A stretch of DNA of 64,000 bases from Leishmania mexicana MHOM/GT/2001/U1103 (taxonomy: Eukaryota; Euglenozoa; Kinetoplastea; Trypanosomatida; Trypanosomatidae): assembly GCF_000234665.1 (NCBI RefSeq), contig NC_018314.1:186001-250000 (forward strand), in the 5' to 3' direction. Below are positions 1 through 9,509 of the stretch, in pieces. Both the position numbers and the translations under genes were made by a program. The number at the start of each line of letters is the position of its first letter. Position 1 is the first letter of the stretch. The notes under the pieces were generated by a model. It saw only the letters and a list, made by a program, of their open reading frames with translations, did not search any database and was not told the DNA's origin.

Positions 1-101
1 TCGCGCTCCCCCGCCACCACCACGGAAGCTGGCTGTGCCGTGGCGAGCGCATGCACGCATGCACCTGCGCATTCCACCTCTTGCCGCTCACTGCGTCTTT
101 G
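1..101 (+). repeat. Direct repeat A, copy 1 (upstream of first GP63)
   Basis: This block is repeated at 3520-3620 with only about two base differences near the TTGCCGCTC/TTTGCGCTC segment. It lies in the 5' flank of the first GP63 gene. The second copy stops exactly at an assembly gap, so the block marks the upstream part of a tandem GP63 unit. No coding function is evident; the open frame that runs from here into GP63 lacks an ATG near its beginning and crosses the splice acceptor. Confidence 0.85.
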
Positions 102-309
102 TTGCCTTTCCGCTCTGTGTCTCCTCTCCCTCCCTTGTGCGTGTGTGTGTGTGTGACCTGCTGTGTGGCGTGTTGTGTGACGGCGTCGCTGCTCATCGCC
201 CTCTGCCCCTGTCCCCTTCCCCTGCTGCGATCCTCGACACACACTCGGGCGCGCACAAGACACCACCTACTACGCGGAGCCTCCCCCCTCCCTGTCCCCT
301 CCCTCCCCC

Positions 310-311
310 AG
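310..311 (+). promoter_or_regulatory. Spliced-leader acceptor AG for first GP63
   Basis: A C/T-rich tract (roughly 277-309, ending CCCTCCCCCAG) is followed by the first AG, 129 nt before the chosen ATG at 440. The same arrangement and spacing occur before the second GP63 gene (AG 4827-4828, ATG 4957). This is the standard kinetoplastid trans-splicing signal. Confidence 0.7.
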
Positions 312-439
312 ATCCACCAGCGCATCCCATCCCGCTATACCCTCTCCCCCGCCCGCACGCACGCGCACACCGCCGTGCACAAGCCCTCGCCCTCGCCACC
401 ACACCCCACCGCCCGCAGCGCCCCCGCGCCCGCAGACCC

Positions 440-2380
440 ATGCCCGTCGACAGCAGCAGCACGCACCGGCACCGCTGCGTCGCCGCGCGCCTGGTGCGCC
501 TCGCGGCTGCCGGCGCCGCAGTCACCGTCGCTGTCGGCACCGCGGCCGCGTGGGCACACGCCGGTGCGCCCCAGCACCGCTGCATCCACGACGCGATGCA
601 GGCCCGCGTGCTGCAGTCGGTGGCGGCTCAGCGCATGGCCCCCAGCGCGGTGTCCGCGGTGGGCCTGCCGTACGTGTCCGTGGTCCCCGTCGAGAACGCC
701 AGCACCCTCGACTACTCGCTATCGGACAGCACGTCGCCCGGTGTTGTGCGCGCCGCGAACTGGGGCGCGCTGCGCATCGCCGTCTCCGCCGAAGACCTCA
801 CCGACCCCGCCTACCACTGCGCTCGTGTTGGGCAGCGCGTCAACAACCACGCCGGCGACATCGTCACCTGCACCGCCGAGGACATCCTCACCGACGAGAA
901 GCGCGACACCCTCGTCAAGCACCTCGTCCCGCAGGCGCTGCAGCTGCACAGGGAGCGCCTGAAGGTGCGGCAGGTGCAGGGCAAGTGGAAGGTGACGGGC
1001 ATGGCGGCCGACGTGTGCAGCTACTTCAAGGTGCCGCCGGAGCACATCACGGAAGGCGTGACCAACACCGACTTCGTGCTGTACGTCGCCTCCGTGCCGA
1101 GCGAGGAGAGTGTGCTGGCGTGGGCCATGACCTGCCAGGTGTTCCCTGACGGCCACCCAGCTGTCGGCGTCATCAACATCCCCGCGGCGAACATTGCGGC
1201 GCGGTACGACCAGCTCGTCACGCGTGTCGTCACGCACGAGATGGCGCACGCGCTGGGCTTCAGCGACACATTCTTTGAGGCCGTCGGCATCGTGCAAGAG
1301 GTGCCGCACGTTCGCGGCAAGGACTTTAATGTGTCGGTGATCACCAGCAGCACGGTGGTGGCGAAGGCGCGTGAGCAGTACGGCTGCTGCTGCTTGTGGT
1401 ATCTGGAGATTGAGGACCAGGGCGGTGCGGGCTCCGCCGGGTCGCATATCAAGATGCGCAACGCGCAGGACGAGCTCATGGCGCCTGCCGCATCTGCCGG
1501 GTACTACACCGCCCTGACCATGGCCGTCTTCCAGGACCTCGGCTTCTACCAGGCGGACTTCAGCAAGGCCGAGGCGATGCCGTGGGGCCGGAACGCCGGC
1601 TGCGCCTTCCTCAGCGAGAAGTGCATGGCGAAGAACGTCACGAAGTGGCCGGCGATGTTCTGCAATGAGAGTGCGGACGCCATACGGTGCCCCACCGACC
1701 GTCTGAGCCTCGGAACTTGTGGTATAACAGCATACAATACTTCGTTGGCGACGTACTGGCAGTACTTCACCAACGCGTCCCTCGGGGGCGACTCGGCATT
1801 CCTGGACTACTGCCCGACTGTTGTTGACTACAGTGACGGCTCGTGCAATCAGGATGCGTCGACGGCACCGGACCTTTTCGCTGCGTTCAACGTCTTCTCC
1901 GAGACCGCGCGGTGCATCGATGGCGCCTTCACGCCGAAGAACAGAACCGCTGCGGATGGATACTACGGCGGCCTGTGCGCCAACGTGAAGTGCGACACGG
2001 TCACGCGCACGTACAGCGTCCAGGTGCGCGGCAGCAACGGCTACGTGAACTGCACGCCGGGCCTCAGAGTTAAGTTGAGCAGCGTGAGCGACGCCTTCGA
2101 GAAGGGCGGCTACGTCACGTGCCCGCCGTACGTGGAGGTGTGCCAGGGCAACGTCAAAGCTGCCAAGGACTTTGCAGGCGACACCGACAGCTCCAGCAGC
2201 GCCGATGACGCTGCCGACAAAGAGGCGATGCAGCGGTGGAGTGACAGGGTGGCCGCCTTGGCTACTGCGACGACGCTGCTGCTAGGAATGGTGCTCTCTC
2301 TCGTGACACTCCTCGTGGTGCGGCTACTCCTTACCAGCTCCCCCTGGTGCTGCTGCAGACTGGGGGGGCTCCCGACGTGA
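440..2380 (+). CDS. GP63: Leishmanolysin (GP63) zinc metalloprotease, transmembrane-tailed variant, 646 aa
   Basis: Surface zinc metalloprotease of peptidase family M8. An N-terminal signal (about residues 1-39) is followed by a propeptide with the cysteine-switch Cys48, then the catalytic domain starting near [11 protein letters not shown]. Zinc ligands are His266 and His270 in HEMAH (catalytic Glu267) and a third His336 in GSHIKM; the family's Cys-rich C-terminal region follows. The start matches the second copy's ATG and lies 129 nt after a splice acceptor; an open frame extends upstream but only through UTR-like sequence. The C terminus is odd: instead of a GPI signal there is a Ser/Asp/Lys-rich linker, about 28 hydrophobic residues (near 604-631) and a short tail with three consecutive Cys. 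It should therefore be a transmembrane rather than GPI-anchored GP63. It carries ARYD where the second copy has SRYD. Confidence 0.95.
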   Translation: MPVDSSSTHRHRCVAARLVRLAAAGAAVTVAVGTAAAWAHAGAPQHRCIHDAMQARVLQSVAAQRMAPSAVSAVGLPYVSVVPVENASTLDYSLSDSTSPGVVRAANWGALRIAVSAEDLTDPAYHCARVGQRVNNHAGDIVTCTAEDILTDEKRDTLVKHLVPQALQLHRERLKVRQVQGKWKVTGMAADVCSYFKVPPEHITEGVTNTDFVLYVASVPSEESVLAWAMTCQVFPDGHPAVGVINIPAANIAARYDQLVTRVVTHEMAHALGFSDTFFEAVGIVQEVPHVRGKDFNVSVITSSTVVAKAREQYGCCCLWYLEIEDQGGAGSAGSHIKMRNAQDELMAPAASAGYYTALTMAVFQDLGFYQADFSKAEAMPWGRNAGCAFLSEKCMAKNVTKWPAMFCNESADAIRCPTDRLSLGTCGITAYNTSLATYWQYFTNASLGGDSAFLDYCPTVVDYSDGSCNQDASTAPDLFAAFNVFSETARCIDGAFTPKNRTAADGYYGGLCANVKCDTVTRTYSVQVRGSNGYVNCTPGLRVKLSSVSDAFEKGGYVTCPPYVEVCQGNVKAAKDFAGDTDSSSSADDAADKEAMQRWSDRVAALATATTLLLGMVLSLVTLLVVRLLLTSSPWCCCRLGGLPT

Positions 2381-3519
2381 GTTGCGGCGGCCCACTAGCT
2401 TGAAACGGCGTGAAGAGGCTGGGCATGGGCGACAAGGCAGCGACAAAGGGTCGCTGCTGTCTGTCCTCGTGCCAACGGCCATCGGCGCACACGTTCGTCG
2501 GAGTGCTATTATTAGTATGCTTGGCTGTGGCTCGTCCTCTACGGTGCACCATGGGAGTCCGAGCTGGGCGTGTGCTGTGGGGGAGAAGACGAGGGGGACG
2601 GTTTCACAGCCTCCGCCTCCCTCCCTCTCCTCCTCTACTGCTGTGTGCGTGCGTGCGTGCCGCGGCTGCGCCCCCTCAGCTCCTGGTCATTCGCCTTGCA
2701 ATGACACAGATCATCATTGAGGTCATCGGGCGGCTCGCGGTGCCGTCGAGAGCACCGTGTGCGCCTCTATTTATCTTTTCTGCTTTGTGCTGCTCAGCTG
2801 TTTCGCAGCTCTGGAAGCGGCGGGCGGGCCAGACGTAGGCGGGCTGGTGTGCGCCCTCCCTCCCTCCCTCTGCACTACCCCCTGGCACCGCCTGGACGCT
2901 GCGTGCCATCATAATAGGTGGCCTGCCAGCGCCCAGGCGAGAGGCAGGTGGCTTCTTGTACTTTGGTGATGTGCTCGTGCTGCTCTGTTGTCCGCACCTA
3001 TGCGGATCCCCTCTTTGCGTTGCGTCACGCTTCCCCTCCCCCACGCTCCCCCTTCTGCCTCGCTCGTGATTCCATGCCGCCAGTCGGGGGAGGGGAGGGG
3101 GAGCCGCCTGCTTCTCGCGCTGTGTTCCCTCTTCTACCCTTTTCTCCGCCGCTCGTGGTGCGGCGGTTGTGCTGTTCGCCCGACAACAATGCGCACTTTG
3201 TGGGCGCACGTCATCGTGCATCATCGCCCACCGAATGGCAGCACACAGCGGAGCGACAGGGCAGCTGCGCTGTCGACGGCGTCGCCATGCACCCAGCACA
3301 CGCACGCACGCACGCAGCATTGAGGACCGGCAAGGGCTGGAGCCGGAGAGGTGCGCGGGCAGGACCAGAGGAAAACGTCACACGAGCAAGAAGAGGCGAC
3401 GACCGGACGAAGAAATAGGCGCAGCAGAGCATGCCGCGAGCCACAAGAGATGGCGACGCACATGAAACACGCCGAGACCGACGTCCTCTCCCACCTCAGC
3501 GCTCGTCCTGTTCGCCTCC
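2381..3519 (+). other. 3' UTR and spacer after first GP63
   Basis: Non-coding by appearance: pyrimidine-rich tracts, short unrelated open frames on both strands, and no recognisable domains. It differs from the 3' flank of the second GP63 gene, so the two genes probably have different mRNA stability or stage control. GP63 transcripts are known to be regulated through their 3' UTRs; the stage for this copy cannot be told from sequence. Confidence 0.6.
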
Positions 3520-3620
3520 TCGCGCTCCCCCGCCACCACCACGGAAGCTGGCTGTGCCGTGGCGAGCGCATGCACGCATGCACCTGCGCATTCCACCTCT
3601 TTGCGCTCACTGCGTCTTTG
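3520..3620 (+). repeat. Direct repeat A, copy 2, ending at assembly gap
   Basis: Near-identical to positions 1-101, which precede the first GP63 gene. Here it runs straight into the N gap, implying that the start of another GP63 repeat unit was reached before the assembly broke. Confidence 0.85.
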
Positions 3621-3720
3621 NNNNNNNNNNNNNNNNNNNNNNNNNNNNNNNNNNNNNNNNNNNNNNNNNNNNNNNNNNNNNNNNNNNNNNNNNNNNNNNN
3701 NNNNNNNNNNNNNNNNNNNN
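3621..3720. other. Assembly gap (100 N) inside GP63 array
   Basis: Exactly 100 N, the usual placeholder for unknown length. The left flank is GP63-upstream sequence and the right flank is sequence that elsewhere (8501 onwards) lies downstream of a GP63 gene. Further ambiguous bases around 3775-3808 show low quality at the gap edge. At least one GP63 gene may be missing here. Confidence 0.97.
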
Positions 3721-4729
3721 CGCTGCCGATTCGCCTGTGCCCCGGTGCGGCGCTCACGCCATCGCGCCAGCGCGANNTCAGATCCCGCNCCACTCACNCC
3801 ACACACACACGGACACACACACAGCGTCGTCTTCGGTGACGTCCCTTGTGTCGCCCCCCTCTGCTGTGCAGCACCCCTGCCTGTGACTCGTTGCTGCCTG
3901 TGCCCGACTCCTCTGCTCGTCGTTGTGGGGCCGACAGCAGTGTGGGAGCGACGCCGCACAGAGCGGCGACCGCAACCTGGAAGGAGGGTGTGCACGCGGG
4001 CCCCGATAGGCCCCCTTGTCTCTGCACCTGGCGTGCTGGCCTCGCTCAGTGTCCCGCGGCCAGCTCTGCTGCGGCAGCGCATCCCTGCCCAGCTCATGCG
4101 AACTGCACACCCATCGAGAGGCGGCGGTGGCAAAAGACGCGCGTGTGGCGCGATCACATCCGACGGCTCTGCAGACTCCTGTTTGGTGCGCACGTGCCGC
4201 CGCTGCTGCCGTTGCTGCGGCAGTGGTACCCGCTCGCTTTCCTGGGTACTTTGCATGCAGCGTGCCTGCCTCACTCTCAGCGAAGCGAAGCACGTCGCGA
4301 GGGGGCGGCGGGAACCCCAACCGAAACTGCACAGAAGACGCGCTGCTGTGAGCAGAGCGGCAGTGCCGCTGGTGGCAGTCTGAGCACCCGAGCAGCAGCT
4401 CATGCGGCGGCGGACGCGGAAGGCGCACACGCCGTGCACGGAGTCTACTCAAGCGTGCCCGGGGCAGCGCGGCCGCAGCGCGAATCCCCAGCACCCACCG
4501 CAGCCGCAGACATCGTGTGTCATGTTGGGCCCCACGCAAGCTGAAGCGGATGATTTGGCTGCACGTGGTTTCAACATCGTCGTGACGGGCGGCGCTGCGA
4601 CGCCGCGAGGTGCACGAGTCCGAGGAGACCCTGCGTGCGGTGGCGGCTGTGGTGCCGGCGGACCTCCTCCTCGTCTCACCCGCTATGGGGACGGCGTCGC
4701 AAGCGCGTGGGCACCCGCTGCCGCTCTCC
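3721..4729 (+). repeat. Direct repeat B, copy 1 (GP63 intergenic unit)
   Basis: About 1,009 bp, collinear at a constant offset of 4,780 with 8501-9509 and almost identical apart from ambiguous bases and a few substitutions. Both copies diverge abruptly after CCGCTGCCGCTCTCC. This copy leads into the second GP63 gene and the other leads into the PIF1-like pseudogene. It contains overlapping open frames on both strands, but none with a recognisable domain. Confidence 0.93.
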
Positions 4730-4826
4730 CCCCGCCACTACCAGCCCCGACGCGCTCTCCGCTCTCCCTCCCCCACCACCACCTCTCGCCCCCTCCCTTG
4801 CCCCCTTCCTGTCCCCTCCCTCCCCC

Positions 4827-4828
4827 AG
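4827..4828 (+). promoter_or_regulatory. Spliced-leader acceptor AG for second GP63
   Basis: A long C/T-rich stretch (about 4724-4826) ends in CCCTCCCCCAG. The AG lies 129 nt before the ATG at 4957, the same spacing as for the first GP63 gene. Confidence 0.7.
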
Positions 4829-4956
4829 ATCCACCAGCGCATCCCATCCCGCTATACCCTCTCCCCCGCCCGCACGCACGCGCACACCGCCGTGCACAAG
4901 CCCTCGCCCTCGCCACCACACCCCACCGCCCGCAGCGCCCCCGCGCCCGCAGACCC

Positions 4957-6765
4957 ATGCCCGTCGACAGCAGCAGCACGCACCGGCACCGCTGCGTCGC
5001 CGCGCGCCTGGTGCGCCTCGCGGCTGCCGGCGCCGCAGTCACCGTCGCTGTCGGCACCGCGGCCGCGTGGGCACACGCCGGTGCGCCCCAGCACCGCTGC
5101 ATCCACGACGCGATGCAGGCCCGCGTGCGGCAGTCGGTGGCGGCTCAGCGCATGGCCCCCAGCGCGGTGTCCGCGGTGGGCCTGCCGCACGTGACTCTCG
5201 ACGCCGCGGACACCGCTGCCGGCGCCGATCCCAGCACGGGCACCCCGCGCAACGTTGTGCGCGCCGCGAACTGGGGCGCGCTGCGCATCGCCGTCTCCGC
5301 CGAAGACCTCACCGACCCCGCCTACCACTGCGCTCGTGTCGGGCAGCGTATCAGCGCGCGCGACGGCCGTTTCGCCGTCTGCACCGCCGAGGACATCCTC
5401 ACCGACGAGAAGCGCGACATCCTCGTCAAACACCTCGTCCCGCAGGCGCTGCAGCTGCACAGGGAGCGCCTGAAGGTGCGGCAGGTGCAGGGCAAGTGGA
5501 AGGTGACAGACATGGCGGCCGACGTGTGCAGCTACTTCAAGGTGCCGCCGGCGCACGTCACCGGAGGCGTGAGCAACACCGACTTCGTGTTGTACGTCGC
5601 CTCCGTGCCGAGCGAGGAGAGTGTGCTGGCGTGGGCCATGACCTGCCAGGTGTTCCCTGACGGCCACCCAGCTGTCGGCGTCATCAACATCCCCGCAGCG
5701 AACATTGCGTCGCGGTACGACCAGCTCGTCACGCGTGTCGTCGCGCACGAGATGGCGCACGCGCTGGGCTTCAGCGGCACATTCTTTGAGGCCGTCGGCA
5801 TCGTGCAAGAGGTGCCGGGAATACGCGGCAAGACCTTTACAGTAGCTGTGATCAACAGCAGCACGGCGGTGGCGAAGGCGCGTGAGCAGTACGGCTGCAA
5901 CAGCTTGGAGTATCTGGAGATGGAGGACCAGGGCGGTGCGGGCTCCGCCGGGTCGCATATCAAGATGCGCAACGCGCAGGACGAGCTCATGGCGCCTGCC
6001 GCATCTGCCGGGTACTACACCGCCCTGACCATGGCCGTCTTCCAGGACCTCGGCTTCTACCAGGCGGACTTCAGCAAGGCCGAGGCGATGCCGTGGGGCC
6101 GGAACGCCGGCTGCGCCTTCCTCAGCGAGAAGTGCATGGAGAACGGCGTCACGAAGTGGCCGGCGATGTTCTGCAATGAGAGTGCGGACGCCATACGGTG
6201 CCCCACCAGTCGCCTCAGCGTCGGAATGTGCGATGTTACCCCCTACCAAGCGCTTCCGCCGTACTTGCAGTACTTCACGGACCCGTTCCTGGCCGGCAGC
6301 TCCGCCTTCATGGACTACTGCCCTGTGGTGGTGCCGTACGATGATGGCAGCTGCGGGCAGAGTGCCTCTGAAGCCGACGCAGCCTTTAAGGCCTTCAACG
6401 TCTTCTCCGACGCGGCGCGCTGCATCGACGGCGCCTTCAGACCGAAGACGACTCACGGTGTAATCAAGTCGTACGCCGCCCTGTGCGCCAACGTGAAGTG
6501 CGACACGGCCGCGCGCACGTACAGCGTCCAGGTGCGCGGCAGCAGCGGCTACGCCAACTGCACGCCGGGCCTCAGGTTTGAGCTGAGCACCGTGAGCGAC
6601 GCCTTCGAGAAGGGCGGCTACGTCACGTGCCCGCCGTACGTGGAGGTGTGCCAGGGCAACGCGCAGGCTATCAAGGACGGCGGCAACGCCGCGGCTGGTC
6701 GCCGTGGTCCGCGCGCCGCGGCGACGGCGCTGGTGGTGGCCGCGCTGCTCGCCGTGGCGCTCTAG
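4957..6765 (+). CDS. GP63: Leishmanolysin (GP63) zinc metalloprotease, GPI-anchored form, 602 aa
   Basis: Canonical major surface protease: at 602 residues it has the length and numbering of the structurally characterised L. major enzyme. Visible elements are a signal peptide (about 1-39), propeptide cysteine switch Cys48, mature N terminus near Val100, HEMAH with zinc ligands His264 and His268 and catalytic Glu265, and the third ligand His334. There is an SRYD tetrapeptide at 252-255, reported in this family as fibronectin-like. A GPI signal ends the protein: Asn577 as likely anchor site, then Arg-rich linker and a hydrophobic Ala/Leu/Val tail. Long stretches are nearly identical to the first GP63 gene, broken by divergent patches (propeptide around 78-99, near 113-121, mid C-terminal domain), a pattern typical of gene conversion. 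It cleaves host proteins at the parasite surface and is a known virulence factor. Confidence 0.97.
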   Translation: MPVDSSSTHRHRCVAARLVRLAAAGAAVTVAVGTAAAWAHAGAPQHRCIHDAMQARVRQSVAAQRMAPSAVSAVGLPHVTLDAADTAAGADPSTGTPRNVVRAANWGALRIAVSAEDLTDPAYHCARVGQRISARDGRFAVCTAEDILTDEKRDILVKHLVPQALQLHRERLKVRQVQGKWKVTDMAADVCSYFKVPPAHVTGGVSNTDFVLYVASVPSEESVLAWAMTCQVFPDGHPAVGVINIPAANIASRYDQLVTRVVAHEMAHALGFSGTFFEAVGIVQEVPGIRGKTFTVAVINSSTAVAKAREQYGCNSLEYLEMEDQGGAGSAGSHIKMRNAQDELMAPAASAGYYTALTMAVFQDLGFYQADFSKAEAMPWGRNAGCAFLSEKCMENGVTKWPAMFCNESADAIRCPTSRLSVGMCDVTPYQALPPYLQYFTDPFLAGSSAFMDYCPVVVPYDDGSCGQSASEADAAFKAFNVFSDAARCIDGAFRPKTTHGVIKSYAALCANVKCDTAARTYSVQVRGSSGYANCTPGLRFELSTVSDAFEKGGYVTCPPYVEVCQGNAQAIKDGGNAAAGRRGPRAAATALVVAALLAVAL

Positions 6766-8500
6766 GCAGTGGGTAGGACTGGTGCTGTCGGCGTGCCCGC
6801 TGCCCCCCTCCGTCTCGCTGGCGGAGCAGAGGCACGCCCCCCCCGTCCACCACACACACATACACACACCTCCCCTCCCCCTCCCGTTGTCTCTCGGAAG
6901 AGCTCCACGCTGTCCTTTGATCCTCTCGCCTGTTGTACTTCATGTTTCGCTGTGCTCCTGCGCCCGGCCGGTCCTCACCGGCCATCGCCTGCCCTCTCCC
7001 CCTCCCTCAGCCCCCGCCGCCCCACCCCGCTCCCCGCTGCGCACGGCGCGTGTGCGCTTGGAGAGGTGCGGCGGCGCGCGGGAGCTGAGGGAGGGGGAGG
7101 GGGTGTCTCGTGCGCGGGTGCGCATGCCTTCTCTCCTTTCCCTCTTCGCCTTCTTTTCCCTCTCTCGGACACCCGCGCACCCCCATCCCCTGGCGGCCAT
7201 CTGCGGCATCCGCGTGCACGGGGTTGCGCGGGGTCTGTTATTGGGGCAGCTGTATACTGCGCTGCCCCCCCCATCTCCCCTCCCCCTCGCGGCCCCTCTG
7301 CGCTGTGTGTTGTCACCTCTCCGTCGGGGACCTTGTTCCTCTGGTCGTCGCGTGGTGGCTCGCGTTCTTCGCCGCTTTGTGTTCTTCACCGGGGCCTCCC
7401 CTCACCGCGCCCCCTCTCCCTCCCGTCTCTCTCTTGACCCTCTATACGCCTCTCCTCTACTCTCCTCTGCCCTCCCGCCCTTCGGCCTGACTTCCTCGTT
7501 GTGTTGTGTGCGGGCCGCACCGCGTTTTTATCTCCTGCGTGTGCCTGCGTGCGTGGCTGTGCAACGTTATATCCTTCACTGCGGCCTCAGAGACCCTGCC
7601 CTGTGCCGCCCCCGCCGCCACAGCACCACCATGGCAGCAAGCCCTCCCCGCGCCGTCGCGGGTGCTTGTAGGCTGTGGTGGGCGGCTGCGGTACGGGGGT
7701 GGCGCGGACGGCACGACAGCAGTTGGCACGCGGCACCCGCACCCCATCCCACTCTCCCCACCCTCCCAAGCCCTCCGCCTTCCTTCCTCTGTTCCTGCGA
7801 CTCCGGCAAAACACCCGAAGTGCGTGAAGCGTGGCGCTGCAGCCCCGGAGGGGACGTGCGGCACCGATGGCAGCGAACGCCGGCGTCAGCTCCATCCCCG
7901 CCCACCCCCTGAACTCCTGTCCCCCGTGGCCTTCCCGCGCGGTGCGCTGGGCAACGCGCTCACCGCGGCCTATCCCACCTGTGCGCGCGCATCTGCGTTG
8001 CTGCCGAAGAGCATATCGGCGCTGTCCCCGTGCTGCGGGGCCGGCTTCTGCCCCTCCCTTCCCCGAGCTCGCCGAGGCAGCCCTGTCTGCCAGGCTGGCA
8101 TTGCCTGAGGTGGCGCAAAGGTGTGGGATGGTGTGAGAGGCGGCCTTGCTCACGGCCCCTCCCCTAACGAGCATGCACAGACAACCATGTCACTGTCCGC
8201 CTCGCTGTGTCGCCGTCTCACCCCCTCACACGAACGCCACGCCCCCCTCCCCTTTCTCTTTCTCGCGCCCTCACTCACTCGTATTTCCTCGGCATCCGCC
8301 ACGTCCCCCCTGCCCGCTGCTGTCCTGTCAGGGCGTCGATGTATGCGTGACGGAGCACACCGCTTCGGCCCTCGCTCGCTCGCCCTCTGTGTTGGTTGCG
8401 TTGAAGAGGGGGGCGACGGTGCAGTGCGCACACGCACACGCACGCAATCACGGCTCGAGCGGTGTCCCAGCCGCCATCCCGCTGCCGTCGTTGCCCGCGT
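6766..8500 (+). other. 3' UTR and spacer after second GP63
   Basis: Very C/T-rich, low-complexity sequence with many overlapping but unremarkable open frames on both strands. No domain, RNA gene or repeat shared with the first GP63 3' flank was seen. It ends where direct repeat B copy 2 begins. It presumably contains the polyadenylation region of the GPI-type GP63. Confidence 0.6.
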
Positions 8501-9509
8501 CGCTGCCGATTCGCCTGTGCCCCGGTGCGGCGCTCACGCCATCGCGCCAGCCGCGACTCAGATCCCGCCCCACTCACCCCACACACACACGGACACACAC
8601 ACAGCGTCGTCTTCGGTGACGTCCCTTGTGTCGCCCCCCTCTGCTGTGCAGCACCCCTGCCTGTGACTCGTTGCTGCCTGTGCCCGACTCCTCTGCTCGT
8701 CGTTGTGGGGCCGACAGCAGTGTGGGAGCGACGCCGCACAGAGCGGCGACCGCAACCTGGAAGGAGGGTGTGCACGCGGGCCCCGATAGGCCCCCTTGTC
8801 TCTGCACCTGGCGTGCTGGCCTCGCTCAGTGTCCCGCGGCCAGCTCTGCTGCGGCAGCGCATCCCTGCCCAGCTCATGCGAACTGCACACCCATCGAGAG
8901 GCGGCGGTGGCAAAAGACGCGCGTGTGGCGCGATCACATCCGACGGCTCTGCAGACTCCTGTTTGGTGCGCACGTGCCGCCGCTGCTGCCGTTGCTGCGG
9001 CAGTGGTACCCGCTCGCTTTCCTGGGTACTTTGCATGCAGCGTGCCTGCCTCACTCTCAGCGAAGCGAAGCACGTCGCGAGGGGGCGGCGGGAACCCCAA
9101 CCGAAACTGCACAGAAGACGCGCTGCTGTGAGCAGAGCGGCAGTGCCGCTGGTGGCAGTCTGAGCACCCGAGCAGCAGCTCATGCGGCGGCGGACGCGGA
9201 AGGCGCACACGCCGTGCACGGAGTCTACTCAAGCGTGCCCGGGGCAGCGCGGCCGCAGCGCGAATCCCCAGCACCCACCGCAGCCGCAGACATCGTCTGT
9301 CATGTTGGGCCCCACGCAAGCTGAAGCGGATGATTTGGCTGCACGTGGTTTCAACATCGTCGTGACGGGCGGCGCTGCGACGCCGCGAGGTGCACGAGTC
9401 CGAGGAGACCCTGCGTGCGGTGGCGGCTGTGGTGCCGGCGGACCTCCTCCTCGTCTCACCCGCTATGGGGACGGCGTCGCAAGCGCGTGGGCGCCCGCTG
9501 CCGCTCTCC
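8501..9509 (+). repeat. Direct repeat B, copy 2, at right edge of GP63 array
   Basis: Second copy of the block at 3721-4729. Identity stops at 9509, after which the sequence is unrelated and reads into a PIF1-helicase-like frame. This makes 9509/9510 the boundary of the GP63 tandem array. Confidence 0.93.

Noticed and set aside
35..439. N-terminal extension of the first GP63 frame (135 codons upstream of the ATG)
   Set aside because: It starts at GTG, not ATG, translates as Pro/His/Arg-rich UTR sequence, and spans the splice acceptor at 310-311. The second GP63 gene has the same ATG after the same 129-nt leader.
4852..6867. 671-codon open frame antisense to the second GP63
   Set aside because: GC-rich third codon positions keep the complementary frame open. 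No domain is seen, and the sense frame encodes an unmistakable protease.
7506..8666. Several 100-200-codon open frames in the spacer after the second GP63
   Set aside because: Overlapping frames on both strands with Pro/Ser/Arg-rich translations, no domains, and no consistent splice acceptor plus ATG arrangement.
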